This document shows positions 19,145 through 27,636 of a stretch of DNA of 64,000 nucleotides, in pieces; position 1 is the first letter of the stretch, and every line of letters begins with the position of its first letter. The notes beneath the pieces were generated by a model. It saw only the letters and a program-made list of their open reading frames with translations. It made no database searches and was not told the DNA's origin. The stretch is from CALOBA01 sp942491465 (GTDB taxonomy: Bacteria; Pseudomonadota; Gammaproteobacteria; Chromatiales; Chromatiaceae). Position numbers and translations under genes: made by a program. Where the stretch lies: the NCBI GenBank assembly GCA_942491465.1, contig CALOBA010000071.1, forward strand, positions 186,001 through 250,000. Direction: 5' to 3'.

Positions 19145-20011
19145 ATGCCTCGTCGCACGCGCATCCACATCGACGGCTTGCCGCTGCACATCGTCCAGCG
19201 CGGCCACAACCGGGCGCCTTGCTTTTTCGAAGATCAAGACCGAGCCGCCTACCTCGGCCGGCTGGGTGAGGCGCTGGCGCGTGAGCGGTGCCAGTTGCAT
19301 GCCTACGTGCTGATGACCAATCATGTTCACCTGCTGCTCACGCCGGAGCAGGCCGTGCGTGTGCCGCAAGTACTGATCTCGGTCGGCCGCCGGCACGTAC
19401 AGTATGTCAACCACACCTATGGTCGCATCGGCACCCTGTGGGACGGTCGCTACAAGTCCTCGCTGGTGCAGGCCGATGCCCAATGCCATTAAGTTAGCGA
19501 GCGATGGGAGCGCTTTGTGGGAGCGGCTTCCAGCCGCGACTCGGCTCGCGCGGCGACCGTCGCGGCTGGAAGCCGCTCCCACGGCTTAACTTAACGGCAT
19601 TGGGCCGATGCCTACCTGCTGCTGTGCCAGCGCTACATCGAACTCAATCCCGTCCGTGCCGGCATGGTGGCCGATCCGGCCCTCTACCGCTGGTCCAGCT
19701 ACCGTGCTAACGCCCTCGGTGAGGTGGATGCGCTGTTGAACGCACATCCGCTTTACCTTGGCCTCGGCGCCAACGATGACTTTCGGCGTGCGGCGTACCG
19801 AGACTTGTTCAGTTGCGCCCTTGACGAGAAACCGCTCGCCGAACTGCGGCTGGCATTGAACCAGGACCAACCCGTGGGCAACGACCGCTTCTACCGGGAG
19901 ATTGAAGCGATGACGGGACAGCGGCGCGAGTTGCGCAAGCGGGGTAGGCCGCGCAAGCGCGATGAGCCGCGATCCGGCAAGGACTTCGACCAGGCGGAGC
20001 TTCCGCTCTAG
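19145..20011 (+). pseudogene. RAYT-type Y1 (HUH) transposase, interrupted
   Basis: Starts MPRRTRIHIDGLPLHIVQRG. The HUH motif is in MTNHVHLLL, and further family blocks are TYGRIGTLWDGRYKSSLVQ, then RYIELNPVRAGMV and WSSYRAN. The frame breaks at ADA (19480) and resumes as YLLLCQRYIELNP after the inserted element. Deleting one target duplication plus the 123-bp insert restores an uninterrupted frame, so inactivation was by clean insertion. Confidence 0.8.
19481..19603. mobile_element. Palindromic MITE carrying a REP/BIME, inserted in the RAYT gene
   Basis: Ends CAATGCCATTAAGTTA and TAACTTAACGGCATTGG are inverted repeats (one mismatch in 16). The flanking duplication GCCGATGCC (19472-19480 and 19604-19612) is 9 bp, or 8 bp if a terminal C is counted. 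The interior is a near-perfect hairpin, GGGAGCGGCTTCCAGCCGCG with GTCGCGGCTGGAAGCCGCTC, of the GTGGGAGCGGC REP class. Confidence 0.8.
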
Positions 20012-20038
20012 ATTAATCGAGCCTGGCCCCTTTTCCCC

Positions 20039-20421
20039 TTTTTTCCCGCTTTTCCCGCCGCCGGCTGCCGGACTGGCCCCGGACTGGCCTACGCATGGCC
20101 GAGGCGCTGCGGGCTCAGGGGACAACGCGCCCCAAGAAGCCGGGTTTGCGCACAACTTATAACTTGTAATCGGCTTCCGCTCCGATTATGATCCGTTCGG
20201 CCCTGATCATCGTTCCGGCCACCTGTGCGTCCGAATGCGTAGCCGGGCCATCTTGGCCCGGGTGATTTGGGGCCGGAAGCCTCGACTACGCGGCATCCCG
20301 CGACCCGTGACCGGAACGATGATCAAGGCCATCTGCGCAGCAGACAACATCTAAATATACGATTGTAATTCTCGCTTTATTGCTTATTAGGATCCTAAAT
20401 TTTCCTCACCGGAGCAATGAA
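20039..20421. other. 383-bp gap upstream of hicA
   Basis: No gene seen. It contains an inverted pair, TGATCATCGTTCCGGCCAC (20204-20222) and GTGACCGGAACGATGATCA (20307-20325; one mismatch in 19), a REP-like palindrome. A single arm of the same sequence occurs at 57340-57358. The last 80 bp before hicA are AT-rich and probably hold the hicAB promoter. Confidence 0.55.
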
Positions 20422-20616
20422 GTGACCGGAAAAGAGATCGTTCAGATCTTAAAAACGCATGGCTGGGAATTGGACCGCGTCAATGGCAGCCACCACATCA
20501 TGATCAAGCCGGGACATCGCCCGGTTCCCGTTCCGGTGCATGGCAATCGAGACCTTCCGAGAGGTCTGCTATCCGCTTTGGAGCGGCAGACTGGCGTCAA
20601 GCCCTTGAAGGCGTAA
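20422..20616 (+). CDS. hicA: HicA-type mRNA interferase toxin
   Basis: 64 residues from GTG at 20422, chosen because family members start at this VTGKEIVQILKTHGWELDR. The frame is open further up to an ATG at 20380, but GGAG lies about 10 nt before the GTG. The catalytic histidine is in VNGSHHIMIKPGHRPVPVPV, then LPRGLLSALERQTG. HicA is a small dsRBD-like RNase neutralised by HicB, encoded 46 bp downstream. Order toxin-antitoxin as usual for hicAB. Confidence 0.9.
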   Translation: MTGKEIVQILKTHGWELDRVNGSHHIMIKPGHRPVPVPVHGNRDLPRGLLSALERQTGVKPLKA

Positions 20617-20662
20617 ACGGCAAAGCAGCGCGCGACTTCTGTCGGCGCACCACGAGGCGAGC

Positions 20663-21160
20663 ATGGCAGACAACGACATCCTGGATCTGGTTTACGGTGC
20701 CGCTCTCAAGCGAGAGGACGACGGCATCGTTGTTACCTTCCGCGACCTCGACAATGTCTTCTCCTGGGGCGAGAACGACGAAGAGGCGATCTTTAACGCC
20801 CAAGAGGCCCTCGATGGCGTGCTTGAGTCCATGGCCGCACATGGAAAGGAGGTCCCGCTGCCCTCCGCGATCAAGGACGGCGAGACTCCGATCCCCGTCA
20901 GCGCGAGGGTTGCCGCTCCCATCCTGTTGCACACCCTGCGCCTGCGGCAAGCCGCGTCGCTGTCTCAAGTGGCCAAGGCCTTGGGCAAGCCTTATCAGGC
21001 GGTCCAACGGCTTGAGCAGAGCGGCGCCAACCTCACCCTCAAATCACTGGACCGGACCGCCGCGGCATTGGGTGCAACGGTGGAGCTCAGGATCAGGCGA
21101 GCTCCACCGGGCTCCGTCGACCTGGCTACGCCTTCAACCGAGACGCCGGCGTCAGCGTAG
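20663..21160 (+). CDS. hicB: HicB-type antitoxin with helix-turn-helix
   Basis: 165 residues. The N-terminal HicB fold includes IVVTFRDLDNVFSWGENDEE and AIFNAQEALDGVLESM. The C-terminal XRE-like helix-turn-helix, about 90-145, contains LRQAASLSQVAKALGKPY and QAVQRLEQ. It would bind HicA and repress the operon. The Pro/Thr/Ser-rich tail is not conserved in the family. Both genes look intact. Confidence 0.88.
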   Translation: MADNDILDLVYGAALKREDDGIVVTFRDLDNVFSWGENDEEAIFNAQEALDGVLESMAAHGKEVPLPSAIKDGETPIPVSARVAAPILLHTLRLRQAASLSQVAKALGKPYQAVQRLEQSGANLTLKSLDRTAAALGATVELRIRRAPPGSVDLATPSTETPASA

Positions 21161-21181
21161 CCGACGCCGGCACGCCGCTCA

Positions 21182-21530
21182 CTAAATTCCGAAGTACGAC
21201 TCCCGCGGCTTCGCCTTGGCGCGATCGAGCGCGATCTGCGCGGTGGCGACATCGCCGAAGGTCGCGACCAAAAGATCGCTTTGGGCGCTGATCGTATCGA
21301 ACAGCCGGGCCAGCTGTTCATCGCCCAGCGCTTCGCGGCGCCGTGCTTGGCCTTGGTCTTGTCGTCCTCGTGGCCCTTGACCTCCAGCACCAGGGTCAGA
21401 TCGGTGCCGGGTGCCTCCAGCCGGACTAGAAAATCCGGTTCGTAGTTGTGCGCGACACCCATGTACTCATAGGGGATCACCAAGCCCAGCTGATCGTTGC
21501 GCGCATAGACGGAGTTGGGCGGACGTTGGG
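21182..21530 (-). pseudogene. C-terminal fragment of a BPTD_3080-like type III restriction protein
   Basis: Minus strand reads LGLVIPYEYMGVAHNYEPDF, then LVLEVKGHEDDKTKAKH with a PDDEXK-type D...EVK. A frame change near 21330 leads to DTISAQSDLLVATFGDVATA ending KPRESYFGI and a stop at 21182. The N-terminal helicase part is absent. Which gene the last segment belongs to is unclear. Confidence 0.55.
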
Positions 21531-21560
21531 CGGGGTCGGGTTGGGCGGGGTCGGACCAGG

Positions 21561-21920
21561 CTAAACACCGGAACTCTCGATTTTTATTGCCCGCAAGAAG
21601 CCGTTGTCGAGCGTTATCAGGTCGTTTTCGGGGCCAAAAGCCAGTCTTTGGGAGGATTCCGGCTCCTTGAGCATGTCGTGTCCTTTAGCTCCATGTCGAA
21701 CCCGCACGGCCCGTGCCTGCACGCCCAGCGTTTCCAAGAGCCCGTTCACAAACGCTCGACTTCCGACCGCTAGTGCTTCCGTCCATTGTGGCTCTCGAAC
21801 AGTGTCATGGCCGTTAATGATCTCCTCGATCCATTCGGGGTGACCTGCGGCCAGCTCCGCGTGCGACGCCACAGCGTAGCATGAGAAGAGAGGGGGATGT
21901 TCAGGTCTTGTGTTTTGCAT
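21561..21920 (-). CDS. RAYT C-terminal-like protein or fragment
   Basis: 119 residues. The segment TEALAVGSRAFVNGLLETLG and the following RAVRVRHG...LKEPESSQRLAFGPENDLI resemble the C-terminal tail seen after the Y1 domain in some REP-associated transposases. There is no HUH motif. It starts by overlapping the DUF4391 remnant. More likely a leftover than an independent gene. Confidence 0.4.
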   Translation of the reverse strand: MQNTRPEHPPLFSCYAVASHAELAAGHPEWIEEIINGHDTVREPQWTEALAVGSRAFVNGLLETLGVQARAVRVRHGAKGHDMLKEPESSQRLAFGPENDLITLDNGFLRAIKIESSGV

Positions 21921-22035
21921 CCGGCTCCCCGTCCTGACTCGACAAAAAAAGAGCGGTCAGCGTCGCGTTATCCTCAAACAATTTTTTGAAGACCCGCTTG
22001 CCGAGCCGGCGGCAGGTCTCCGGGAAGGCGAACAT
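21901..22035 (-). pseudogene. N-terminal remnant of a DUF4391 gene
   Basis: 44 codons: MFAFPETCRRLGKRVFKKLF then EDNATLTALF, followed by unrelated sequence and a stop. The first 30 codons match the start of the full DUF4391 gene at 42668-43417 (MFAFPETSRLGKRIFKKLF EENVALTV), including the 7-bp repeats before the start codon. This is a truncated second copy of the defence cassette. Confidence 0.7.
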
Positions 22036-22105
22036 CGATGATTGCAGATTGTCGATTGCAGATTCTCTCACGGGTCGTTCTCTTCAAATCATCAACCCAA
22101 AATCA
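22036..22105. repeat. Heptamer (ATTGNNG) junction repeats, remnant cassette
   Basis: Short ATTGNAG/ATTGTCG units next to the DUF4391 remnant start and CAATCAT/AATCATC units next to the helicase stop, separated by about 25 bp of unique sequence. Same organisation as the junction at 43418-43492. Confidence 0.65.
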
Positions 22106-22597
22106 TCAATCAATGCCTTCCAAAACCCGCCAGACCTTGCGGTAGACGTCGCCCTCGCGTTGGCCGAGCGCGTCCTGCCAGGCGCCTTGGTTCAGGCCAC
22201 GTAGACGGGTGCGAACCTGCGTCAGTGGCTCGGAGGCGATGTTGCCCATGCTGCCCGCCAATCGGGGGGCGGCGGAGCGCGGGACCCCAAGCAGACGCAA
22301 GGCAACGGCATCATCGCTGCCAACGCCGTAGAACACGCGTGACGGGAGATTGCTCAGCGCGCTCAGTTGCTCCTCGGGCAAGTCGCTACCGGTGATGGAG
22401 AGCAAGGCTCCCAGCCCCCAGGCCGCTGATTGAGTCAGCTTGCCGAACAGGTTCTTTCCGCAGTTGGTCAGCGCCGCGGTGAGATCCTCGTCTCCGGTCT
22501 TGAACCAGGTTTCCGCGATCTGCGGCAGCGTCGCCCCATTGACCCAGTCCTTGACGATCATGGCCAACTTGTCGCCGTCCGGGCCTCCTCCCCCGGT
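22106..22597 (-). pseudogene. C-terminal fragment of a large helicase-like protein
   Basis: Open frame cut at 22597 by the left end of the IS. It contains DKLAMIVKDWVNGATLPQIA, then WGLGALLSITGSDLPEEQLS, then LPSRVFYGVGSDDAVALRLLG, and ends WRVLEGID. The region resembles the C-terminal end of large SF2 helicases in defence operons. It precedes a DUF4391 remnant, as a helicase N-terminus-like gene precedes DUF4391 in the 36-45 kb cassette. No ATPase motif survives here, so assignment rests on context. Confidence 0.45.
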
Positions 22598-22709
22598 CAT
22601 ACCGTTACCCACATCTCCCCGCCCCCTGACATCGCCGAGGCTGGACACAGGACGACATAGCTGGTGAAATCCGCCCCCATCGTATGCGAACCGATGGGGG
22701 CAGAGGTAG

Positions 22710-23595
22710 ATGGGCGAGGCGGTTGTTGTCGAAAACTGGCTGGGGAGGCGGCTGACGGCGGGCGATCTGGAAACGATCCGCGGCGCGGTGCGCACTGCCG
22801 AGCCGGCGTTGCGCGCGGAGATCGCGCGCCGCGTCTGCGAAGCGCTTCAGTGGCATGACGTGCAAGGCCGACCCAAGCTGATGAGCTGTCGGGTCGGTCT
22901 GCTGCGGCTGCACCGCGCGGGGTTGATCGAGCTGCCGGCGCCGCGCAACGGCAACGGCAACGGGCGCGGCTTGGTGCATCCGCCGGCGGCTTGGCCGGAG
23001 CCCCAGCCGCTGACGTGTGCGGTGGGTGAGCTGAACGGTCTGCGCCTGGAGGCGGTGAGCGGCAAGCCGGCCTCGCGGCTGTACAACGGTCTGATCGATC
23101 GCTGGCACTACCTCGGCTACAGTGCGCTGCCCGGAGCGCAGCTGCGCTATCTGATCCGTTGGGACAGCGGCCTGCTGGGGGGTGATCGGCTTCGGTGCGG
23201 CGGCCTGGAAGGTGGCGGCGCGCGACCGTTGGATCGGCTGGGATCGGTGCACGCGCGAGGCGCATTTGGGTCGGGTGCTCAACAACGCGCGTTTCCTGCT
23301 GCTGCCGTGGGTGCAAGTCCGGCATCTGGCCTCGAAGGTCTTGGCGTTGGCCGCGCGGCGGGTGGCGGAGGACTTCCCCGCGCGTTACGGTGAGCGGCCA
23401 GCGCTGCTGGAAACCTTCGTGGAGATTCCGCGCCATCGCGGCACCTGTTACCGCGCGGCCAATTGGCGGTATCTGGGCGAGACGACGGGGCGCGGCAAGT
23501 GTGACCGCAGCCACCGTGCGGCGCTGCCGCGCAAGGCGGTCTACGTCTACCCCTTGACGTCGGACTTCCGCAGTGCGCTGGGGGTGGCGCAATGA
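22710..23595 (+). pseudogene. DUF4338 family protein with frameshift
   Basis: The first part (22710 to about 23185) reads ENWLGRRLTAGDLETIRGAV, then RLYNGLIDRWHYLGYSALPG, typical of DUF4338. At a run of six G (about 23175-23181) the frame changes. The rest continues in another frame as VIGFGAAAWKVAARDRWIGW, then NNARFLLLPWVQVRHLASKV and TCYRAANWRYLGETTGRG. DUF4338 occurs in Druantia defence systems (DruA) and as a companion gene of some IS. A one-base slip in the G run would restore it. Confidence 0.75.
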
Positions 23596-24962
23596 TCGCC
23601 CTGGCCGCGGAACTGGACGGGGTCGCGCTGGGCGATCGGCGCCTGAATCGGCGCGCACGGCGGCTGCTGGCGAAACTCGGCGAGAAGCCCACGCTGAGCA
23701 TTCCCGCCGCCTGCGGCGGCTGGGGCGAGACGCGCGCCGCCTATCGGTTCTTCGACCATCCCGAGGTGAGTGCCGAGCGCGTACTCGCCCCGCACATCGC
23801 CTGCACCGAGGCGCGGCTGCGTGAGCACCCGCGGGTGCTGTGCATCCAAGACACCACCGAGCTGGACTACGCCACCAAAAAGGGCATCGCCGGTCTCGGA
23901 CCGCTGAACTACGAGACCCGCTGGGGGATGTATCTGCACCCCACGCTGGCCGTGACCCCGGATCGCGTACCCTTGGGGCTGCTCGACCTCTACAGCTGGG
24001 CACGCGAGCCCGGCAGCCTTGGCCAAGACAAGGACCCCAACCGCTCGCTCGAAGAGAAGGAAAGCGTACGTTGGGTCGACGGCTTTGCCCACGTCAACGC
24101 GCTCGCCGAGCGGTTGAGCGATACCCGCCTCACCTACATCGCCGACCGCGAAGGCGACATCTACGATCTGTTCGTCGAGGCGCCCTGTCCCGAGTACGGG
24201 GCCGACTGGCTGGTGCGCGTGAACCAGCAGGATCGGCTGCTCGGCGACGGACGCAAGCTGCGCGAGGTCATCGACGCGGCGGACGTGCTCACCGAGATCA
24301 GCTTCGAGCGCCCCGGCGCCAAAGGCCGCAAGGCGCGCACCGTCCACCAACACATCAAGGTCGTGCGCGTGACCCTGGAGCCGCCCGCGCGCCCTGATCG
24401 CATCCTCGCCCCGGTGACCGTTACCGCCGTGCTCGCCACCGAGCCGAATCCGCCCGCCGATGAGGACCCGCTTGACTGGCTGCTGCTGACCAACCTCCCG
24501 GTCGAAACCCCCGAACAGGCCATCGAAAAGCGCTCTTGGTCTCTTTGTCGCTGGCAGATCGAGGTCTACTTCAAGGTCCTCAAGAGCGGCTGCCGTATCG
24601 AGCAGCTGCAACTGGAGACACGCGAGCGCCTCGAACCCGCCCTGGCCTTCTACATGATCATCGCCTGGCGGGTGTTGTTCCTCACCATGCTCGGGCGCGA
24701 GTGTCCGGAGATGCCCTGCGACACCGTGTTCGCCGATGAGGAGTGGCAGGCCGTCTATCTGGTCACCCAGCGCAAGCCCCCACCCGAGCAGCCACCTTCG
24801 CTCGATGCTATGGTGCGCATGGTCGCCACCCTCGGCGGCTTTCTCAACCGCAAATGCGACGGCTTCCCGGGACCGAAAACACTTTGGATCGGCCTACAAC
24901 GTATCCCCGATTTCGTGCTGGCGCTGGAGGCGCAGCGCAGCGTCGGGGTGGGATATGGGTAA
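23592..24962 (+). CDS. IS4-superfamily (Tn5-like) DDE transposase
   Basis: 456 residues. A Tn5-type N-terminal DNA-binding region (LGDRRLNRRARRLLAKLGEK; GWGETRAAYRFFDHP) is followed by the DDE core: first Asp in CIQDTTELDY, second in YIADREGDIYDLF, glutamate in WQIEVYFKVLKSGCRIE (YREK-like). Full length and apparently intact. Its ATG overlaps the DUF4338 stop (ATGA), so the two are translationally coupled. The stop codon lies in the right inverted repeat. Confidence 0.9.
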   Translation: MIALAAELDGVALGDRRLNRRARRLLAKLGEKPTLSIPAACGGWGETRAAYRFFDHPEVSAERVLAPHIACTEARLREHPRVLCIQDTTELDYATKKGIAGLGPLNYETRWGMYLHPTLAVTPDRVPLGLLDLYSWAREPGSLGQDKDPNRSLEEKESVRWVDGFAHVNALAERLSDTRLTYIADREGDIYDLFVEAPCPEYGADWLVRVNQQDRLLGDGRKLREVIDAADVLTEISFERPGAKGRKARTVHQHIKVVRVTLEPPARPDRILAPVTVTAVLATEPNPPADEDPLDWLLLTNLPVETPEQAIEKRSWSLCRWQIEVYFKVLKSGCRIEQLQLETRERLEPALAFYMIIAWRVLFLTMLGRECPEMPCDTVFADEEWQAVYLVTQRKPPPEQPPSLDAMVRMVATLGGFLNRKCDGFPGPKTLWIGLQRIPDFVLALEAQRSVGVGYG

Positions 24963-25145
24963 TGGTATGGCACGCGGTAGACAAAGGTCTTTGCATATCC
25001 CCCAGAATGCGCGTTATCCTCACAGAGTACGCGTCTAATGAGTCACGGTCTGTCCAGCGTTGACGGTATCAACGCCTAGTCCGGTGACGCTCTGACGGAT
25101 GCTCGCTTGCATTGAAGATCGCCGTACCTTGGCGCAGCAACATAG

Positions 25146-27560
25146 ATGGCAGGAAAAGGGGGTTCGACAACTATGCCCGCGGACACAGAGACCGTCTCCG
25201 GCGGCAGCTATGAAACGGTGGTCTTCGACACCGGTACCAATCTCAAATTCGCCTTCGAAGCCGAGGCTGCGCCGGAGGTATTCCGTGTGCTGGGGTTCGA
25301 GGGCGAAGAGGCGCTGTTCGAGTGCTACGCGCTCACCATCGAGCTGGTATCAGAGCATTTCGACCTCGACCTGCACGCGCTGCTCGACACCCCGGCCAAG
25401 CTGTTCATCCTTCACGCCCACGCCGAACCGCGCTACATCCACGGCGTGATCGCCGAGATCGAGCGCCGCGGTAGCGGCTTCGACCGCACCTACTACCGCG
25501 TACTGCTTGCCCCGGCGCTGCACCGGCTGCGTTATCACAGCGACAGCCGCATCTTCCAGCAGCAGAGCGTGCCGGACATCTCCAAGGTCATCCTCGCCGA
25601 GCAGGGCATCGATGAGGTCCAGTGGCGCCTGCAACAGCCGCACATCGAACGCGAGTATTGCACCTGCTACCAGGAGTCGAGCTACGACTTCCTGCGCCGG
25701 CTCTGGGCCGAGGAAGGCATGTTCTTCTGGTTCGAGCACAGCGCCGAGGGCCACACCCTGGTGGTGGCCGACGACCGCCTCGCCAGCCCGCTGCTCGCGG
25801 CGGCCCCGGACATCGCATTCAACGCCACCCCCGGCGGCACCGCCACCGGCTTTTGGGTCAGCCGCTTCGATCAGACCGAGCGTCTGCGCGCCACCGAGCG
25901 CATGGCCCGCGACTACTGCTTCAAACGCCCGGCCTACAACCAGCAGCACTTGACCGATCAACAAGTCGCCAACGGCGCCAAGGCCACCTACCAACTCTAT
26001 CAATACCCCGGTCGCCACAAGGAGGCCGCCGCCGGCAAGCCGTTCAACCGGCACGCCCTTGCCGCCCATCGCCTTGACGCCACCACCGGCGAGGGTGAGA
26101 GCAACAGCATCCATCTTGCCGCCGGCTTCATCTTCACGCTGCACGAGCACCCCGACGTCGCCGCCAACGACCGCCACCGCCTGCTGCGGGTGCGGCACAC
26201 AGGGCGCCAGCCCGCGGCGCTGGAGGAACAGGCCTCCGCCGACGGAGCCACCACCTACCACGCCGCATTCGCCACCCAGCCGGCGCATCTCGACTACAAA
26301 CCGGTCAACCCCAACCCGCGCCCGCGCATCGACGGCGCGCAGATCGCCATCGTCACCGGTCCCGCGGACGAGGAGATCTATTGCGACGAGCACGGCCGCG
26401 TAAAGGTCTGGTTCCCCTGGGACCGCCACGGCCGCCAGGACGAGACCTCCTCGTGCTGGATTCGCGTCGCCCAGAACTGGGCCGGCGGCACCTGGGGCCA
26501 CATGGCCATCCCGCGCATCGGCCAGGAGGTCATCGTCGAATACCTCGAAGGCGACCCCGACCAGCCGATCATCATCGGGCGCACCTACCACGGCACCAAC
26601 CGCCCGCCCTATCGGCTGCCCGAGCACAAGACCCGCATGACCATCAAGTCCCAGACCCACAAGGGGACGGGATTCAACGAGCTGCGCTTTGAGGACGAGG
26701 CCGGCGAGGAAGAGGTCTTCATGCACGCGCAGAAGGACCACAACACCGTCATCGAGAACGATGAGAGCCATCAGATCGGCCACGATCGCAGCAAGAGCGT
26801 CGGCAACGACCAATCCGAGAGCATCGGCCACGACAAGCACATCAGCGTCGGCAACGATCACTCCGAGGACATTGGCAACGACATGTTCTATCGGGTGGGA
26901 CGCAACCAGCACGAGCGCTACGGCAAGGATCGCCTGGAGGCGGTGGGCAACATCCTCAAGCAGGACATCTACGCCGATCACCTGGAGACCATCGGGCGCA
27001 ACTACGAGGGCCAGATCAACGGCAAGCTGCGCCTCGACGTCGGCACCACCATCACCACCAACACCGGCACCGTGCACCGGCTCATGGCCGGCGAGCGCTT
27101 CGAGATCGCCGGCCCCGGCGGCAAGATCATCATCGACGCCAAAGGCATCCGCCTGGAAGCACCCAAGATCGACCTCAAGGGTCGCGTGACCATGGGCGGC
27201 ACCGGCTCGGCGCAGGTCCCAACCCTACAGCCGGCCGCCAACGACGCCTGCCGCTGGCCGAGGAATGCCCCCAGAACGACCCGGAGGAATAGACCATGCG
27301 CCCCGTTGCCCGCATTGGAGACAAGCACATCTGCTCCAATCCCAAGCACCCGCCGAACGTCATCGTCTCCGGCGGCATCGCCATCGTCGATGGTCGTCCG
27401 GTGGCGCGCATCGGCGACAAATGCGCCTGCGGCGCGGTCATCGTCCAGGGCTCCAGCCAGGCCAGCGACGACGGCAAGCCCATCGCCTATCTGGGCTCGG
27501 CCACCCGCTGCGGGCGTTACTCCGGCAAGATCGTCAGCGGCTCGCCGAACCATCGGGTGA
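25146..27560 (+). CDS. vgrG: VgrG spike protein of a type VI secretion system, 3' frameshifted
   Basis: Gp27-like region from VVFDTGTNLKFAFEAEAAPE, then EGMFFWFEHSAEGHTLVVAD, then the gp5/OB-fold signature EHGRVKVWFPWDRHG. A needle region follows with glycine/aspartate repeats (SVGNDQSESIGHD and similar, about 545-610). At about 27250 one C seems missing. The expected end reads LAEECPQNDPEE then TAG at 27290-27292, but the frame as given runs 89 codons further over the PAAR gene with an Arg/Ala-rich tail. In a whole secretion system VgrG tips the Hcp tube; no other tube or sheath gene is in the window. Confidence 0.88.
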   Translation: MAGKGGSTTMPADTETVSGGSYETVVFDTGTNLKFAFEAEAAPEVFRVLGFEGEEALFECYALTIELVSEHFDLDLHALLDTPAKLFILHAHAEPRYIHGVIAEIERRGSGFDRTYYRVLLAPALHRLRYHSDSRIFQQQSVPDISKVILAEQGIDEVQWRLQQPHIEREYCTCYQESSYDFLRRLWAEEGMFFWFEHSAEGHTLVVADDRLASPLLAAAPDIAFNATPGGTATGFWVSRFDQTERLRATERMARDYCFKRPAYNQQHLTDQQVANGAKATYQLYQYPGRHKEAAAGKPFNRHALAAHRLDATTGEGESNSIHLAAGFIFTLHEHPDVAANDRHRLLRVRHTGRQPAALEEQASADGATTYHAAFATQPAHLDYKPVNPNPRPRIDGAQIAIVTGPADEEIYCDEHGRVKVWFPWDRHGRQDETSSCWIRVAQNWAGGTWGHMAIPRIGQEVIVEYLEGDPDQPIIIGRTYHGTNRPPYRLPEHKTRMTIKSQTHKGTGFNELRFEDEAGEEEVFMHAQKDHNTVIENDESHQIGHDRSKSVGNDQSESIGHDKHISVGNDHSEDIGNDMFYRVGRNQHERYGKDRLEAVGNILKQDIYADHLETIGRNYEGQINGKLRLDVGTTITTNTGTVHRLMAGERFEIAGPGGKIIIDAKGIRLEAPKIDLKGRVTMGGTGSAQVPTLQPAANDACRWPRNAPRTTRRNRPCAPLPALETSTSAPIPSTRRTSSSPAASPSSMVVRWRASATNAPAARSSSRAPARPATTASPSPIWARPPAAGVTPARSSAARRTIG

Positions 27561-27568
27561 AGCCCTAG
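27296..27568 (+). CDS. PAAR-domain spike-tip protein
   Basis: 90 residues. MRPVARIGDKHICSNPKHPP starts a classic PAAR repeat; VDGRPVARIGDKCACGAVIV is the second and YLGSATRCGRY the third. His and Cys residues are placed to hold the zinc at the tip. It caps VgrG. Its ATG lies 3 nt after the ancestral vgrG stop. The shifted vgrG frame overlaps almost the whole gene. Confidence 0.92.
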   Translation: MRPVARIGDKHICSNPKHPPNVIVSGGIAIVDGRPVARIGDKCACGAVIVQGSSQASDDGKPIAYLGSATRCGRYSGKIVSGSPNHRVKP

Positions 27569-27636
27569 ACCGCGATCGGCCCCCGCCCCCGCAATCACCA
27601 GCCGACGCCACCAACACCAAACACGGATGCAGCGCC

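Larger units (their letters stand above)
19108..20038 (+). mobile_element. RAYT (REP-associated tyrosine transposase) unit with inverted flanks
   Basis: GGGGAAAGGGGCCAGGCTC (19108-19126) and its inverted partner GAGCCTGGCCCCTTTTCCCC (20019-20038) bracket a Y1/HUH transposase gene. Such GGGGCCAGGCTCRATT flanks are typical of RAYT units. The unit has cut the DUF1016 gene at 18471-19107, and it is itself interrupted by a palindromic element at 19481-19603. Confidence 0.7.
22598..24969 (+). mobile_element. Tn5-like IS4-superfamily insertion sequence with a DUF4338 gene
   Basis: 2372 bp. Left end CATACCGTTACCCACATC and right end GATATGGGTAATGGTATG are inverted repeats (three mismatches in 18). 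It contains a DUF4338 gene and a DDE transposase whose genes overlap. I see no matching target duplication, so one side may have been lost by a later deletion. It truncates the helicase remnant on its left; the right flank leads to vgrG. Confidence 0.8.

Noticed and set aside
22598..24969. Druantia defence system
   Set aside because: Only a DUF4338 gene is present and it lies within an IS beside its transposase; no DruE-like helicase or other Druantia genes.
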